A DNA stretch of 59,111 nucleotides from Microcoleus sp. CAWBG506 (GCA_020883125.1 JAHREW010000037.1:1-59111); one strand, 5' to 3'. Shown: positions 34,468-45,115, counted from the first letter of the stretch. Numbers and translations are program-made. Notes: generated by a model not told the origin, from the letters alone.

Positions 34468-34496
34468 TTGACATCACGTTGAGTTTGTGATATAAT
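34468..34496 (+). promoter_or_regulatory. Consensus sigma-70 promoter upstream of the large hybrid kinase
   Basis: TTGACA (34468-34473), an exact 17-base spacer and TATAAT (34491-34496): a full-consensus promoter, unusual for a regulatory gene. Predicted start near 34503 gives a leader of about 145 bases before the ATG at 34647, long enough for leader-based control or for a separate small RNA. Confidence 0.7.
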
Positions 34497-34646
34497 TATC
34501 TGGCTTCAACATTTTTTATAGCCTGACATCGCACTGCCATTCTAATAGTAATGTATGTGTAGCTACAATTTAGTAAATACCTTCCTCAACCAAGGTGCAA
34601 TCCAAGTTAGATTTACCAATAATCTTGAGATTAATAACTAACTATT

Positions 34647-37600
34647 ATGAAAGCAGTTTTTGACTTATCTTTACCTCCTACCTGCTTGAAAGTGTTGTTG
34701 GTGGAAGACAATGCTTATGAAGCAGAATTAATAGAAGATTTGCTGTCAGGAATGAGCGATAACGATGCACAGCAGATATCGCTCACAAAAGTAGAGCGCC
34801 TCAGTGAAGCAATACTCCATTTGAATCAAGAAAAATTTGACATAATTTTATTAGACCTTTCACTGCCAGACAGTTGGGGCATTGAGACAGTAACTAGCAT
34901 ACAACAGCATGGTGTCAGTGTGCCAATTGTGGTGCTGACAGGTCAAAATGACCAGGAACTGGCACTGCGGTTAATCTCCGTGGGCGTACAGGATTATTTA
35001 GTAAAAAGAAAAATAGATGGCGAACTTTTAATGCGATCGCTCCGCTACGCCATCGAGCGTCAAAATAGTCAAGATGCTTTGCGAAAAAGCGAAGAAAAAT
35101 ATCGTTCTGTAGTTGAAAATTCTCTGATTGGAATTGCCATCGTTGCTCCAATTATTGAACCAGCCATTTCTGAAAACTTTAACTGGATCGAAACTAACGA
35201 TGCTTTGTGCAATTTGCTAGGCTATGAGCGTGACGAACTCATAGAAAAAAACTGGTTGGACTTGACCCATCCAGAAGACTATAGAAATAACATTGAACAA
35301 TTATCTCAAGTTTTAGCAGGTACAACCGACGGGTATATCTCCGATAAAAGGTGGGTGCGAAAAGACGGGAAAATAGTTTATACGCGAGTTTCTCTTCGTT
35401 GTATTCGTCGTCGCGATGGGTCGATCGATCGGATGATTAAAGTAGTCTTAGACGTGAGCGATCGCTACCGCTACGAATCCCAACTAAGAGCATCAGAGCA
35501 ATTTTTAAACCACACTATCAATGTCATTCCCGACCCAATTTTTGTCAAAGACGAGCAACATCGCTGGATGATTTTAAACGATGCTTTTTGTGAGTTGCTC
35601 GGCAAACCACGACAAGAACTAATCGGTAAATCTGATTATGACTTTTTCCCCAAAGCTGAAGCTGAGTTTTTTTGGACAAAAGATGAAGAAGTATTGCATA
35701 CCGAAATCCCTAACGAAACCGAAGAAAATTTTACAGATGTCACCGGTAAAAAACACATTGTTTCCACAAAAAAAACAGCGTTTAAAAAACCAGATGGCAG
35801 TAAAATTTTAGTAGGTACAATTAGAGATATCACTGAATACAGACTACAACAAATAGCCCTAGAAAAAAGCGAAGCTAGATTTCAAAGACTTGTTGCCAAC
35901 CTACCCGGAGCCATTTATCAATTTAAACTCTCAGAGTATGGAAAAAAAAGTTTTCCTTATGTATCTTGTGGTTGTCGCGAACTTTACGAACTAGAGCCAG
36001 AAGTAATACAGGAAAATGCCGAATTAGTTTTCAGCAGAATTCATGCAGAAGACATCTCAAAGATAGAAGAATCTATCGCCATTTCCGCCGCCACTATGCA
36101 GCCCTGGCAGCAACAGTGGCGGCACATTTTGCCATCAGGAAAAGTTAAGTGGATCCAAGGATGTTCGAGACCGGAAATACTGAATAATCCTTCAAAATCT
36201 GGTAGCAAATCTGAGATGATATGGGATGGTTTACTGATTGATATTACTGAATTGAAGCAGGCCCAAGCAGAGCGCGATCGCTTCTTTACCATCTCCTTAG
36301 ACTTACTTTGTATTCTGGGTTTTGACGGTTATTTCAAACGCTTAAACCCAGCCTGGTCAACAGCCCTAGGCTACAGTATTGCTGAAATTCTCGCCCAGCC
36401 AGTCCTGGAATTTGTTCATCCCGACGATCGAGAATCCAGCGCCACGGAAGTCAAAAAATTGATGGCTGGTATACCCACTGTTTATTTTGAAAATCGCTAT
36501 CTCTGCAAAGATGGTTCTTACAAATGGTTGCTCTGGAGTGCCTCACCATTTAGCCAAGAAGGTTTAATTTATGCAGTTGGTCGCGACATCACCTCACGCA
36601 AACAAGCAGAATTAGACCTACTCCGCGTTACTCAAGCCGTCGAAAGTACCAGCGATGCGATCGTCATTGCTGACCTCAAAGGGCGATCGATCTATCATAA
36701 CCAAGCCTTTATTCAGGGGTACGGTTACACAGTAGCAGAACTAAATAAAGCCGGTGGAGCAAGAGTTATTTACCCGAAAACTCAAGCATTATTAGAAATG
36801 TTAAAAGTCCTACACCAAGGCCAACCTTGGAAAGGCGAAATCAAAATCAAAACTAAAAATAACGAACTCGTACCAACTCTATTTCGAGCCGATAGTATTA
36901 AAGATGAAACAGGAAATTTAATCGGGTTAGTAGGAGTAATTACCGACATCACCGAACGCAAACTTGCCGAAAAGGCATTGGTACAGCAACTAAGACGAGA
37001 ACGGCTGGTAGTCGCGATGCTCGATCGCATTCGCTCCTCCCTCAATTTAGAAGAAATACTCACCACAGCCGTCGAACAAGTGCGACAATTATTACAAACA
37101 GACCGCACAGTTATCTACCGCTTCAATCCAGACTGGAGCGGTCTGGTAGTGGTCGAGTCCCTTGCCCAAAACCTCACGCCACTAAGAGATCTAAACATTC
37201 CATACCCCTGCTTTGCAGAAAATTTTGTTGAGCTTTACCAACAAGGTTGGGTGCAAGCTATAGAAAATATCCATCTGGAAAATTTGAGCGAACCCTACAT
37301 AAATTTTCTCAATCAATTTGAAGTCAAAGCTAAATTAATAGTCCCCATTTTAAAAGCAGAGAAAAATATTTCCTACCCCAGAACTACCACGGAAAATTCA
37401 CTCTGGGGACTGCTAATAGCCTACGACTGCAACGGACCACGTTATTGGGAATCCTCAGACATTGAATCCCTCAGACAATTGTGCGTACAATTAGCCATCG
37501 CCATTCAGCAATCCACGCTATTTAAACAAGCACAAACCGAAATAGCCGATCGCAAACAAGCAGAAGCAGCCCTCCAAAAAGCCGCATTAGTCGCAGAAAC

Positions 37601-39131
37601 AGCCAATCGCGCCAAAAGCGAATTTCTAGCCAACATGAGCCACGAACTCCGCACACCCTTAAACGGCGTTTTAGGTTACGCTCAAATCCTCAAAACAGAT
37701 AAAACTTTAAGCCGAGATCATCAAGAAAGCCTCAACAACATTCAGCAGTGTGGCAAACATCTACTAATGCTGATCGAAGATGTTCTAGACCTTTCCAAAA
37801 TCGAAGCGAAGAAAATGGAACTCTACCCCACAGAGTTAAATCTTACTAACTTTCTTAAAAACATTGCCGACCTATTTCAAATGCGATCCTCCCAAAAAGA
37901 TATTGAATTTAGTTACGAACAAGTATCTCCCCTGCCTCAATCAGTCTATTTTGATGAAAAAAGATTGCGTCAAATTCTCATAAACTTACTGGGAAATGCC
38001 GTGAAATTTACTAACAGTGGTAGAGTCACTTTCAAAGTCGGGTATGTCGGCACAGAAGCCTGGAGGCGAGGACAAGTAGAAAATACGGAACTCTCGACTT
38101 TGAGTTCGGAACTGAAACAGAATTATCTGCGCTTCTGCAAAAAAATAATTGCCGATAAACACGCTCTCCAAATTCGTTTTCAAGTCGAAGATACTGGCAC
38201 GGGAATAGACTCAAGTAAGTTAGAAGAAATATTTTTGCCCTTCCATCAAGTAGGTGCAAATAGATTTGTTGAAGGTACAGGTCTCGGACTTTCAATTAGC
38301 CGAAAATTAGCAAAACTAATGGATAGCGAAATTCAAGTCAAAAGCACTTTAGGTCAAGGCAGTATTTTTTGGATAGACTTAGAGTTGACCGCACCAAAAC
38401 GCTACTTAGAAGTGGCTAGTTTGCAGGAACAACGTTGGCTGGTGGGCTTTGTGGGCGACAAGCGGAAAGTGCTAATCGTGGATGACAATCAATTAAATCG
38501 ATCTATGTTATCCAAGCTGCTTTCCCGTTTGGGGTTTGAAATTGCTGAAGCAGAAAACGGTCAAGAATGCCTCCGCAAAGCAGTGGAATTTAAACCAAAT
38601 GTCATTTTAATGGATTTGCTGATGCCTGTCATGGACGGCTTGGAAACTGCGCGACGAGTGCGTCAGTTACCTGAATTAAAAGATGTAGTCTTAATTGCCC
38701 TGTCAGCTAGTGCTTTTGAAAAGACGCAACAAGAAAGTCTACTAGCTGGCTGCGATTATTTTATGCCCAAGCCCATCGAAGCACATCACTTTTTAGAACA
38801 GTTGGGCTTACATTTGGGACTAGAATGGATTTATGAGGACTTTGTGGAAAGCAAACAGCGAAAAACCGCAAGTGTATCACCCAAATCTGAGTTGCCAACT
38901 TACTCTACTTTATTACCTCCAGTTGCTGAGTCTGTCGCGATCATGTTAAAATTAGCAGCTATGGGTGACATCGAAGGAATTTTTGATGAGGCGGTTAAGC
39001 TCGAAAGTTTAGAGCCGAAGTTAATATCGCTGGTTAGTCGCGTCCGCCAACTGGCTAAGAAATTTGGACTTAAACAAATTCGGAGTCTTTTAAAGCAATA
39101 TATTGAGGGTGTAGAGACAGTTATTAGTTAA
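34647..39131 (+). CDS. Multi-sensor hybrid histidine kinase (REC-PAS5-GAF-HisKA-HATPase-REC)
   Basis: A 1494-residue cytosolic kinase. Order: REC (about 14-130, DLSLPDSWG), five PAS domains with PAC tails (about 149-275, 280-400, 407-538, 541-655, 658-780), GAF (about 798-960, [20 protein letters not shown], phytochrome-like), HisKA (about 989-1060, phospho-His999 in [11 protein letters not shown]), HATPase (about 1105-1255, with a 45-residue insertion around 1145), REC (about 1272-1390, Asp1323 in [12 protein letters not shown]) and a conserved helical C-terminus (about 1425-1490). No membrane segments. A full-consensus promoter lies upstream. It may act with the preceding REC-HK in a phosphorelay. 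Ligands of PAS and GAF cannot be read by eye. Confidence 0.92.
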   Translation: MKAVFDLSLPPTCLKVLLVEDNAYEAELIEDLLSGMSDNDAQQISLTKVERLSEAILHLNQEKFDIILLDLSLPDSWGIETVTSIQQHGVSVPIVVLTGQNDQELALRLISVGVQDYLVKRKIDGELLMRSLRYAIERQNSQDALRKSEEKYRSVVENSLIGIAIVAPIIEPAISENFNWIETNDALCNLLGYERDELIEKNWLDLTHPEDYRNNIEQLSQVLAGTTDGYISDKRWVRKDGKIVYTRVSLRCIRRRDGSIDRMIKVVLDVSDRYRYESQLRASEQFLNHTINVIPDPIFVKDEQHRWMILNDAFCELLGKPRQELIGKSDYDFFPKAEAEFFWTKDEEVLHTEIPNETEENFTDVTGKKHIVSTKKTAFKKPDGSKILVGTIRDITEYRLQQIALEKSEARFQRLVANLPGAIYQFKLSEYGKKSFPYVSCGCRELYELEPEVIQENAELVFSRIHAEDISKIEESIAISAATMQPWQQQWRHILPSGKVKWIQGCSRPEILNNPSKSGSKSEMIWDGLLIDITELKQAQAERDRFFTISLDLLCILGFDGYFKRLNPAWSTALGYSIAEILAQPVLEFVHPDDRESSATEVKKLMAGIPTVYFENRYLCKDGSYKWLLWSASPFSQEGLIYAVGRDITSRKQAELDLLRVTQAVESTSDAIVIADLKGRSIYHNQAFIQGYGYTVAELNKAGGARVIYPKTQALLEMLKVLHQGQPWKGEIKIKTKNNELVPTLFRADSIKDETGNLIGLVGVITDITERKLAEKALVQQLRRERLVVAMLDRIRSSLNLEEILTTAVEQVRQLLQTDRTVIYRFNPDWSGLVVVESLAQNLTPLRDLNIPYPCFAENFVELYQQGWVQAIENIHLENLSEPYINFLNQFEVKAKLIVPILKAEKNISYPRTTTENSLWGLLIAYDCNGPRYWESSDIESLRQLCVQLAIAIQQSTLFKQAQTEIADRKQAEAALQKAALVAETANRAKSEFLANMSHELRTPLNGVLGYAQILKTDKTLSRDHQESLNNIQQCGKHLLMLIEDVLDLSKIEAKKMELYPTELNLTNFLKNIADLFQMRSSQKDIEFSYEQVSPLPQSVYFDEKRLRQILINLLGNAVKFTNSGRVTFKVGYVGTEAWRRGQVENTELSTLSSELKQNYLRFCKKIIADKHALQIRFQVEDTGTGIDSSKLEEIFLPFHQVGANRFVEGTGLGLSISRKLAKLMDSEIQVKSTLGQGSIFWIDLELTAPKRYLEVASLQEQRWLVGFVGDKRKVLIVDDNQLNRSMLSKLLSRLGFEIAEAENGQECLRKAVEFKPNVILMDLLMPVMDGLETARRVRQLPELKDVVLIALSASAFEKTQQESLLAGCDYFMPKPIEAHHFLEQLGLHLGLEWIYEDFVESKQRKTASVSPKSELPTYSTLLPPVAESVAIMLKLAAMGDIEGIFDEAVKLESLEPKLISLVSRVRQLAKKFGLKQIRSLLKQYIEGVETVIS

Positions 39132-39197
39132 CAGTTATTAGTTGAAATTTCTTAGTTGACATTTCTTAGTATAATAGAATTTTTGAGAGTTTTGGGA

Positions 39198-40571
39198 TTG
39201 AAATTACTTTGCCTTAGTAACGGTCACGGAGAAGACGCGATCGCCCTTCGCATCTTACAGGAACTGCAACAGCAGCCACATTCACCAGAAATATCCGTAT
39301 TTCCACTGGTAGGCGAAGGGCAAGCTTTCGCGAAACTGCACAACGCCCGCGCCATCGGTCCGGTGCAGCGGATGCCTTCTGGCGGCTTTATCTACATGGA
39401 CGGAAGGGAGTTTTTGCGCGACATCAAAGGCGGCTTGCTGCAACTTACCATCGCTCAATTTAAAGCCATCCGTGCTTGGGTGCGCAACCAAAAACAATCT
39501 GGAAATCAGAACACGGTTATTTTAGCAGTAGGAGATATTGTCCCACTGCTGTTTGCTTGGCTCAGTGGTGCCCCCTATGCCTTTGTCGGTACCGCCAAGT
39601 CTGAGTATTATTTACGAGACGAAAAGGGGCCCCTCACAGGGTCGTCCCGACGTCTTAGTTGGGAGGCTTGGTCGGGATCGGTTTATTTGCCTTGGGAGCG
39701 CTGGCTGATGACTAGAAGGCGCTGTCGGGCCGTTTTTCCTAGGGATGCCCTGACGACCGAGACCTTGGAAAAATTAGGCATTCCCGCTTACAATCTCGGA
39801 AATCCCATGATGGATGCCTTGGCACCGGAAAACTCAGCCCGCGGATTTTACGCAGGTGGCGCGGAGTTTCGCCAAAGGTCTCGATCGCTCGTTATCGCTT
39901 TACTACCCGGTTCTAGAGCGCCGGAAGCTTACGCTAATTGGCAGCTAATTCTAGAGGCTGTAACGGGTATTTTATCTACTTTTGCCGATCGCAAACTGCT
40001 ATTTTTAGGAGCCATTTCCCCAGAATTAAATTTAGAAGCCCTGCGCTCCATAGTAGAATTATTCGGCTGGAATCTAGACGGCGAAACTAGAACCCAACAG
40101 CGAGAAGGCAGTATTTTACGACCTCCTGTATCTCCTAGCCAAGAAATCAACCAGGAATCTCCCAATTTCCTATTCCCTTTGACCTTTGTGCAGAAACAGG
40201 CAACCATGATTTTGAGTCAGCACAATTTTAACGATTATTTGTATGAAGCCGATGTCGCCGTCGCCATGGCCGGCACCGCTACAGAACAATTTGTAGGTTT
40301 AGGAAAACCGGCGATCGCCATCGAAGGCACCGGTCCCCAATTTACACCCACTTTTGCAGAAGCTCAAAGTCGCCTCCTAGGACCATCCCTAATTTTAGTC
40401 AACCATCCCCATGAAGTTGCCAGCACCATCCAGTTTTTGTTGAACCATCCAGACCGATTACAGCTAATTGATGAAAATGGCAAGCGCCGCATGGGAAAAC
40501 CCGGTGCAGCGCGACGGATTGCCCAATGTTTAATTCAGCGCTTTCCTGATGATTTGCCGTCAGGAAATTAG
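39198..40571 (+). CDS. Lipid-A-disaccharide synthase-related glycosyltransferase
   Basis: A protein of about 457 residues starting LKLLCLSNGHGEDAIALRIL, of the cyanobacterial lpxB-related group (GT-B fold, distant from true LpxB). Other blocks: VGEGQAFAKLHNARAIGP, AVGDIVPLLFAWLSGAPYAF, LLPGSRAPEAYANW and VAMAGTATEQFVGLGKPAIAIEG. I place the start at TTG 39198, since homologues as I recall them start right at KLLCLSNGHGEDA; the frame stays open to TTG 39156. A Pro/Ser-rich insertion lies around residue 310. Likely peripheral membrane; acceptor and donor unknown. It follows an STRR-like TTAGTTG stretch. Confidence 0.85.
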   Translation: MKLLCLSNGHGEDAIALRILQELQQQPHSPEISVFPLVGEGQAFAKLHNARAIGPVQRMPSGGFIYMDGREFLRDIKGGLLQLTIAQFKAIRAWVRNQKQSGNQNTVILAVGDIVPLLFAWLSGAPYAFVGTAKSEYYLRDEKGPLTGSSRRLSWEAWSGSVYLPWERWLMTRRRCRAVFPRDALTTETLEKLGIPAYNLGNPMMDALAPENSARGFYAGGAEFRQRSRSLVIALLPGSRAPEAYANWQLILEAVTGILSTFADRKLLFLGAISPELNLEALRSIVELFGWNLDGETRTQQREGSILRPPVSPSQEINQESPNFLFPLTFVQKQATMILSQHNFNDYLYEADVAVAMAGTATEQFVGLGKPAIAIEGTGPQFTPTFAEAQSRLLGPSLILVNHPHEVASTIQFLLNHPDRLQLIDENGKRRMGKPGAARRIAQCLIQRFPDDLPSGN

Positions 40572-40593
40572 TCCTGATTTCCGTCTTCTTTAT

Positions 40594-41343
40594 TTAGGAA
40601 ATCTTCCCATCAGACTTAACCAAAACTCCAGGTTCTCGCTGCATTGGAAGCACATCTAAAATATCGATTTGCGAGCAATATTTCAAATCTTCAATCACCC
40701 CTAAACGCAGCAGTCTTTGACCATGACTAGCAGATTTTAGCAATTGATGCAATTGATTTTCCCACTGGAGATACAACGCCATTGCTGCAAATACTTCATC
40801 GTTACCAGCAAAATCAGTAGCAGAAATACCAGTTTTTGTCAAGAGGCTGTGGGCGATCGCCCCCGCACAAACACTATCTTCCAAGGAATAACTTCCTTCC
40901 CAACCCGAACCAACTATCCCAATAGTTTCCGGCTGTTTATCTAACAAAAACTCCACCACAGCTTGCCGATTAATCAAAGCCGCTGTTAAAACTATCGGCG
41001 CAGTTTGCACCCTTTGGAGAGCGCGAGTACCATTAGTTGTACTAATGAAAATTCGCTTCCCCGTCACATTTTCTGGGGTGCAGTCGAGGGGAGAATTCCC
41101 CATATCAAATCCGTCAACTTTCGCACCGCCACGCTCTCCTGCCCGAATGCGCTTGTCTGCCGGCCATTTTTCGCTCTCCCCCATCAGTTGCTCTAAGTCG
41201 CTGAAAACTTGCACAGCTTCCGCCCCATTGTTGAGCGCAGTTGCCATTGTCGTAGTCGCCCGCAGCACGTCAACGGCGATCGCACAGGCTGGCATTTTGT
41301 CCGTTGGGGTAAGTTCCGGGGTATGGTAAATAAAAAGCTTCAC
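40594..41343 (-). CDS. comB: 2-phosphosulfolactate phosphatase family protein (ComB)
   Basis: A 249-residue ComB-family protein: [52 protein letters not shown], and [20 protein letters not shown]. These are the conserved blocks of Mg-dependent 2-phosphosulfolactate phosphatase, known from coenzyme M synthesis in archaea; homologues are universal in cyanobacteria where the physiological substrate may differ. Convergent with the lpxB-related gene with only 22 bases between stops. Confidence 0.9.
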   Translation of the reverse strand: MKLFIYHTPELTPTDKMPACAIAVDVLRATTTMATALNNGAEAVQVFSDLEQLMGESEKWPADKRIRAGERGGAKVDGFDMGNSPLDCTPENVTGKRIFISTTNGTRALQRVQTAPIVLTAALINRQAVVEFLLDKQPETIGIVGSGWEGSYSLEDSVCAGAIAHSLLTKTGISATDFAGNDEVFAAMALYLQWENQLHQLLKSASHGQRLLRLGVIEDLKYCSQIDILDVLPMQREPGVLVKSDGKIS

Positions 41344-41431
41344 TTTTGGGGCTACCTACAATAAATCCTCATACGTAATAATAATAGAAAGTGACGCTCC
41401 TAGATAAATCAAGCCAACTTCCTTCTTCTAT

Positions 41432-42322
41432 ATGTCCAAGCAGCTAAATTCAAATCCCGCCCACAGCGCCATCAGCGCGCCCATCGGACTTCTGGCTGGT
41501 TTCACCTATCCTCTGCGAGCTTTCACACTGCTTTGGCAAACACCCAAGCTGTGGGGTTATGTATTAATTCCAGTAGTGCTAAATTTTTTAATTGGTATCT
41601 CTCTTTATTTGGGATTACTATTTCCCAGTTTGTCAGGAATAGACCTTTTAGTTGCCGATTTGTCCCTCCGCTTTCATACAATTGCTAACTTGCCCCAGCG
41701 GCTCAGTTTTCTCGCCGTCTTAACCATCGCTTTTGGCTGGTTGTTACGCATACTCCTAGTAGCCGGACTTTTACTAATCATTGGATTTTTATTAGTACAA
41801 TTTGGCGTGATTTTGGGTTCCCCTTGGTACGGCGAATTATCTCAACAACTGGAGCTCCTGCGTAACGGTCAATTGCCCGCAGAAGCACCCATGAGTTTGA
41901 CTAGCATTTTTCAGGATATCAAAAGAGCGATCGCCTTTGAATTCAGAAAATTACAAATTTTGTTGAGCTTCGGCATACCACTCCTAGTTTTGAATTTTAT
42001 CCCCGGTGTCGGCTCTATTTTAGGCAGTTTAGGAGGAGTAGCTTTGGGAGCAACTCTTGTCTGTTTAGACTTTTTAGATGCACCTCTAGAAAGGCGAAGA
42101 CGACCTTTTAAAGAAAAGTTAGAGATCCTTCGGGGAAGTTTGCCAGCTAGTGGCAGTTTTGGTTTAGTTTGTTTTGGTTTAGTCAGCATTCCACTCTTGA
42201 ACCTGTTGGCTATTCCCCTATGCGTCACTGCCGGCACTTTGTTTTTTTGCGATCGCATTTGGCCCACCCGCTTTGCATCCCAAGAACAAACTAGCGATGG
42301 CAAAACCGACATTCCCACTTAA
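41432..42322 (+). CDS. EI24 domain (CysZ-like) membrane protein
   Basis: A 296-residue protein with four to six hydrophobic segments (for example GYVLIPVVLNFLIGISLYLGLL, WLLRILLVAGLLLIIGFLLVQFG, IPLLVLNFIPGVGSILGSLG) and the EI24/CysZ signatures LGSPWYGELSQQLE and AFEFRKLQILLSFG. The family includes the E. coli sulfate permease CysZ and eukaryotic EI24; function in cyanobacteria is not established. The start is about 90 bases from the divergent comB start. Confidence 0.85.
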   Translation: MSKQLNSNPAHSAISAPIGLLAGFTYPLRAFTLLWQTPKLWGYVLIPVVLNFLIGISLYLGLLFPSLSGIDLLVADLSLRFHTIANLPQRLSFLAVLTIAFGWLLRILLVAGLLLIIGFLLVQFGVILGSPWYGELSQQLELLRNGQLPAEAPMSLTSIFQDIKRAIAFEFRKLQILLSFGIPLLVLNFIPGVGSILGSLGGVALGATLVCLDFLDAPLERRRRPFKEKLEILRGSLPASGSFGLVCFGLVSIPLLNLLAIPLCVTAGTLFFCDRIWPTRFASQEQTSDGKTDIPT

Positions 42323-42437
42323 AAACTATTGAGCTATTTCTATATTCTGTGTGCTGTTTTTTACTTTCAATACTCTGGGTGCGTTCACACTGAGAAATGG
42401 ACTTAAAAGCAACCAACTCACAAAGAAGAATGAAGCT

Positions 42438-42475
42438 TTGACATACTCCCCCGGCTGAAGCACGGCGGAGTATGT
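42438..42475 (-). repeat. Relic of an IS200/IS605-type right end
   Basis: TTGACATACTCCCCCGGCTG followed by AAGCACGGCGGAGTATGTC forms a hairpin and matches the pattern of the tnpB right end at 21461-21493 read on the other strand (TTGACACTCCCTGGTCTGAAGGCACAGGG). No transposase remains nearby. Confidence 0.5.
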
Positions 42476-42564
42476 CAATACACTTTGGCTAGAAGACTAA
42501 ATTGTTGAGCTAGCGGGACACAGCCTGCGGGTGCTACCAAAAAATCAAAAACTTGTCGTTATAT

Positions 42565-42726
42565 TCATAACAAATAACAAATAACCAATCACCAATCACC
42601 AATAGACATCTCCTAAAAAGCTTGTCAAGAACAGGCAGGATGCCTGTTCCACAATAATTATGGGAGATGTCTAATCACCAATCACCAATCACCAATCACC
42701 AATCACCAATCACCAATCACCAATCA
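42565..42726. repeat. CACCAAT heptad tandem repeats (STRR), split by family D element
   Basis: CACCAAT/TAACCAA heptamers occur on both sides of the 42601-42674 element; about seven perfect ATCACCA units follow it. The array reaches to within ten bases of the kinase ATG. Confidence 0.85.
42601..42674 (-). repeat. Dispersed palindromic repeat family D, inverse copy
   Basis: AATAGACATCTCC at one end and GGAGATGTCTA at the other are terminal inverted repeats; the centre GAACAGGCAGGATGCCTGTTC is palindromic. Reverse complement of the element at 24412-24486, with only scattered differences. It is inserted within CACCAAT heptads. Confidence 0.85.
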
Positions 42727-42735
42727 CTTCTTCAA

Positions 42736-43629
42736 ATGAGTTACTGCATCAATCCCCAGTGCAAAACCCCTGAGAATTGCGATCGAGCTCAAAATTGTCA
42801 CAGTTGCGGGACGGCTTTATTGATTGCCGATCGCTATCGTATCATCCACCCCGTGCGATCGACAAATCCCGCACTCCCTACCGAAATTTTTGCAGTTGCA
42901 GATTGGGGAACCGAGGAAAACCAATGGGGTACTCTCAAAGTTTTAAAAGTATTGAAATATACTCATCATCCCCCTTTAATCCGATTATTTAAACAGGAAG
43001 CGCGAACCTTAATTTGGCTAGCTGGAAGTACCGGAATTCCGAAAGTTGAACCTGACGGATATTTTACTATAAAAATACCCCACCAATCTCAGAAATTGTC
43101 CTGTTTAGTAATGGAAAAAATCGATGGGGAAACTTTAGCGGCATTCTTAAATAAAAACCCGCATATATCTCCCAAACTAGCCCTTGATTGGCTCACCCAA
43201 CTGACGCATATTTTACACAAAATTCACCAATATAATATAATACATCGAGATATTAAGCCCTCAAACCTGATGTTGCAACCCGATGGCAAATTGATACTAA
43301 TTGATTTTGGGGCTGTGGGAGAAGCGGGGATTGATACAACGCCTATAGGTTCGCCCGGATATTCCGCCCCGGAACAAATTATAGGTAAAGCTGAAGTGCG
43401 ATCGGACTTTTTTGCCCTGGGACGTACTTTTGTACATTTACTAACAGGTATACCGCCGATCGACTTTTCGACAGATGAGACAACTGGTAAAATTAATTGG
43501 AGAAATCATGGGGTGCTACTGGACGGTTTACTACCATATTTTATAGACCAATTAATGGAACCCCTGCCGGAAAAAAGACCTAAAAATACTCAAGTTATTC
43601 TCGAAAAACTCAAAACTATAAGCCTGTGA
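42736..43629 (+). CDS. Serine/threonine protein kinase with N-terminal zinc ribbon
   Basis: A 297-residue protein. The first 26 residues hold a short Cys-rich motif (CINPQC, CDRAQNCHSCG), typical of a group of cyanobacterial Ser/Thr kinases. The kinase domain follows: LKVLKYTHHPPLIRLFKQEA, catalytic loop HRDIKPSNLML, metal-binding IDFGAVGE, activation segment IGSPGYSAPEQ. All catalytic residues are present. The glycine-rich loop is degenerate. I start at ATG 42736, as the longer frame is translated from repeats. No membrane segment, so cytosolic. Substrates unknown. Confidence 0.88.
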   Translation: MSYCINPQCKTPENCDRAQNCHSCGTALLIADRYRIIHPVRSTNPALPTEIFAVADWGTEENQWGTLKVLKVLKYTHHPPLIRLFKQEARTLIWLAGSTGIPKVEPDGYFTIKIPHQSQKLSCLVMEKIDGETLAAFLNKNPHISPKLALDWLTQLTHILHKIHQYNIIHRDIKPSNLMLQPDGKLILIDFGAVGEAGIDTTPIGSPGYSAPEQIIGKAEVRSDFFALGRTFVHLLTGIPPIDFSTDETTGKINWRNHGVLLDGLLPYFIDQLMEPLPEKRPKNTQVILEKLKTISL

Positions 43630-43662
43630 TTACCTGCACAGAACCAAACTAAATTCCCAACT

Positions 43663-44286
43663 TCAATAAATCTGTTCTAACTTGCGAAAATCTCGCTCAA
43701 CTTCTGCCCACAAAGCGCGATTGTGAGGGTCAGTTTTCACAGCCTTTTTTAAATAAATTCTCGCCTTATCAACCTGTTTTTCCCCAATTAAATGCCTTCC
43801 CCAACGCTGATAGGCGATCGCCTGCCATTGACGCACTTCCACATCATCGGGAATCCGCTGTGCCAAACCTTCCACCAGGGCGATCGCCCGTGGGAACCTC
43901 TGATACCTCAGCAACTCCTGCAACTGCAAATAAGCATCCTGCTTTAACTTTTCTTCCGCTGCCGACAAATCCTGGGTATTTTCAATTGGCGACGCTTTCC
44001 GAGTCACTTTCACTCTCTGTGGTTGAGTTTTTGGCATCTGGGATGTCGATGTCGTCCCCGTCTGCTTAGTATCATTGGCAACTTTCGACTCCCCATCGGG
44101 GGGAGCAATATTCACCAGAAACTTATAAGCCTCAGTAATCGCAATAAACCTATTCTTCGCCTGTTCGTTGCCCGGATTTACATCGGGGTGATACTGTCTG
44201 GCTAGTTGTCTATAAGCCGCCTTAACTTGCGACACACTCGCACCAGATCTCAGTCCTAACTGTCGGTAATAATCTGCAATATCCAT
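43663..44286 (-). CDS. J-domain protein (DnaJ type III)
   Basis: A 207-residue protein with an N-terminal J domain (about 4-65; DYYRQLGLRSGASVSQVKAA, HPD at 33-35, KNRFIAITEAYKFL), a Ser/Thr/Lys-rich linker, and a C-terminal TPR-like helical part (about 110-205; WQAIAYQRWGRHLIGEKQVD). There is no Gly/Phe or zinc-finger region, so it is a type III co-chaperone that stimulates a DnaK. Convergent with the Ser/Thr kinase gene. Confidence 0.9.
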   Translation of the reverse strand: MDIADYYRQLGLRSGASVSQVKAAYRQLARQYHPDVNPGNEQAKNRFIAITEAYKFLVNIAPPDGESKVANDTKQTGTTSTSQMPKTQPQRVKVTRKASPIENTQDLSAAEEKLKQDAYLQLQELLRYQRFPRAIALVEGLAQRIPDDVEVRQWQAIAYQRWGRHLIGEKQVDKARIYLKKAVKTDPHNRALWAEVERDFRKLEQIY

Positions 44287-44309
44287 TTACTATAAATCAT
44301 CGTTAATAA

Positions 44310-44336
44310 GTAGAAGGAAGAAGGAAGAGGGAAGAA
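44310..44336. repeat. GAAGAAG/GAAGGAA heptad repeat
   Basis: A short run of GAAGGAA/GAAGAAG heptads upstream of the J-protein start, the reverse complement of the 3853-3921 array. The rest of the gap to 44477 holds no recognisable signal. Confidence 0.7.
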
Positions 44337-44476
44337 GATCGATGTGAAGAATAGCAAGCTAGTAAGCTTTTGAGCGATTTGGAGCTTGCATTTAATTAGG
44401 TGGACTTACTTAATACCATTAAATATGGCAGAATCCTTAAATGTAAAGACTCTGCCAAAATTTACTGCGGGTCGAG

Positions 44477-44516
44477 GTTTTCCCTTCAGCATTGCCTGCA
44501 CTACTGAAGGAAAAAC
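44477..44516 (-). terminator. Stem-loop after clpP
   Basis: GTTTTCCCTTCAG (44477-44489) pairs with CTGAAGGAAAAAC (44504-44516), one mismatch, beginning six bases after the clpP stop on the minus strand. With the A/T-rich stem ends it is a plausible terminator of the clp cluster. Confidence 0.65.
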
Positions 44517-44521
44517 TTCAC

Positions 44522-45115
44522 TTAAGGACGTTCTTCAATCACATGATCGATCAAACCATATTCCTTGGCTTCCTGAGCAGACATAAAATAGTCCCGATCC
44601 ATGTCTTTTTCGATTTTGGCTAAAGTCTGACCAGTCCGAGTTGCATAAATCTGATTCAACTGATGGCGAATCCGGACGATCTCTTTGGCCTCAATCTCGA
44701 TATCCGTCGCTTGTCCCCGCGTGCCCCCAGAAGGCTGGTGAATCATAATCCGCGAGTTTGGCAAAGCGACTCGTTTCCCCTTAGTACCTGCTGCGAGTAA
44801 AAAAGAACCCATCGAGGCCGCTAGACCCACACAAATCGTCACTACCTCAGATTTAATGTGCTGCATGGTATCGTAGATTGCCATGCCCGCCGTCACCGAG
44901 CCGCCGGGAGAGTTAATGTATAGGTAAATAGGTTTGCTCTGATCCTCCGAATCCAGATACAGCAGATAAGCAACGATCGCATTAGCAATGCCATCATCTA
45001 CTTCTTCTGACAGGAAAATAATCCGCTCCCGAAACAGCCTTTCGTAAATATTGATCCACTGTTCGTAGCTACTGCCGGGAAGCCGGTACGGAACGCTGGG
45101 AACGCCAATAGGCAT
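44522..45115 (-). CDS. clpP: ATP-dependent Clp protease proteolytic subunit (active ClpP, ClpP3-like)
   Basis: A 197-residue ClpP with the full triad: Ser101 in [11 protein letters not shown], His126 in IMIHQPSGG, Asp175 in [28 protein letters not shown] and [20 protein letters not shown] are typical of the cyanobacterial ClpP that forms a mixed ring with ClpR (ClpP3 in Synechococcus nomenclature). It is the last gene of a three-gene minus-strand cluster after two inactive paralogues. The mixed ClpP3/R core works with ClpC in essential proteolysis. Confidence 0.95.
   Translation of the reverse strand: MPIGVPSVPYRLPGSSYEQWINIYERLFRERIIFLSEEVDDGIANAIVAYLLYLDSEDQSKPIYLYINSPGGSVTAGMAIYDTMQHIKSEVVTICVGLAASMGSFLLAAGTKGKRVALPNSRIMIHQPSGGTRGQATDIEIEAKEIVRIRHQLNQIYATRTGQTLAKIEKDMDRDYFMSAQEAKEYGLIDHVIEERP

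Larger units (their letters stand above)
42323..42735. other. Intergenic region with IS relic, family D repeat and heptads
   Basis: A repeat-only stretch of about 410 bases: an IS605-type right-end relic (42438-42475), a gap with no recognisable signal, ATAACAA/CACCAAT heptads (about 42565-42603), the inverse family D repeat (42601-42674), then more CACCAAT heptads to 42726. An apparent N-terminal extension of the kinase frame (from 42667) is translated from these heptads. Confidence 0.7.

Noticed and set aside
41911..42318. 135-residue minus-strand open frame
   Set aside because: Antisense shadow of the EI24 gene, Lys/Pro-rich without domain features.
42667..42735. N-terminal extension of the Ser/Thr kinase
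   Set aside because: It is translated from the end of the family D repeat and CACCAAT heptads; zinc-ribbon homologues start near MSYC.
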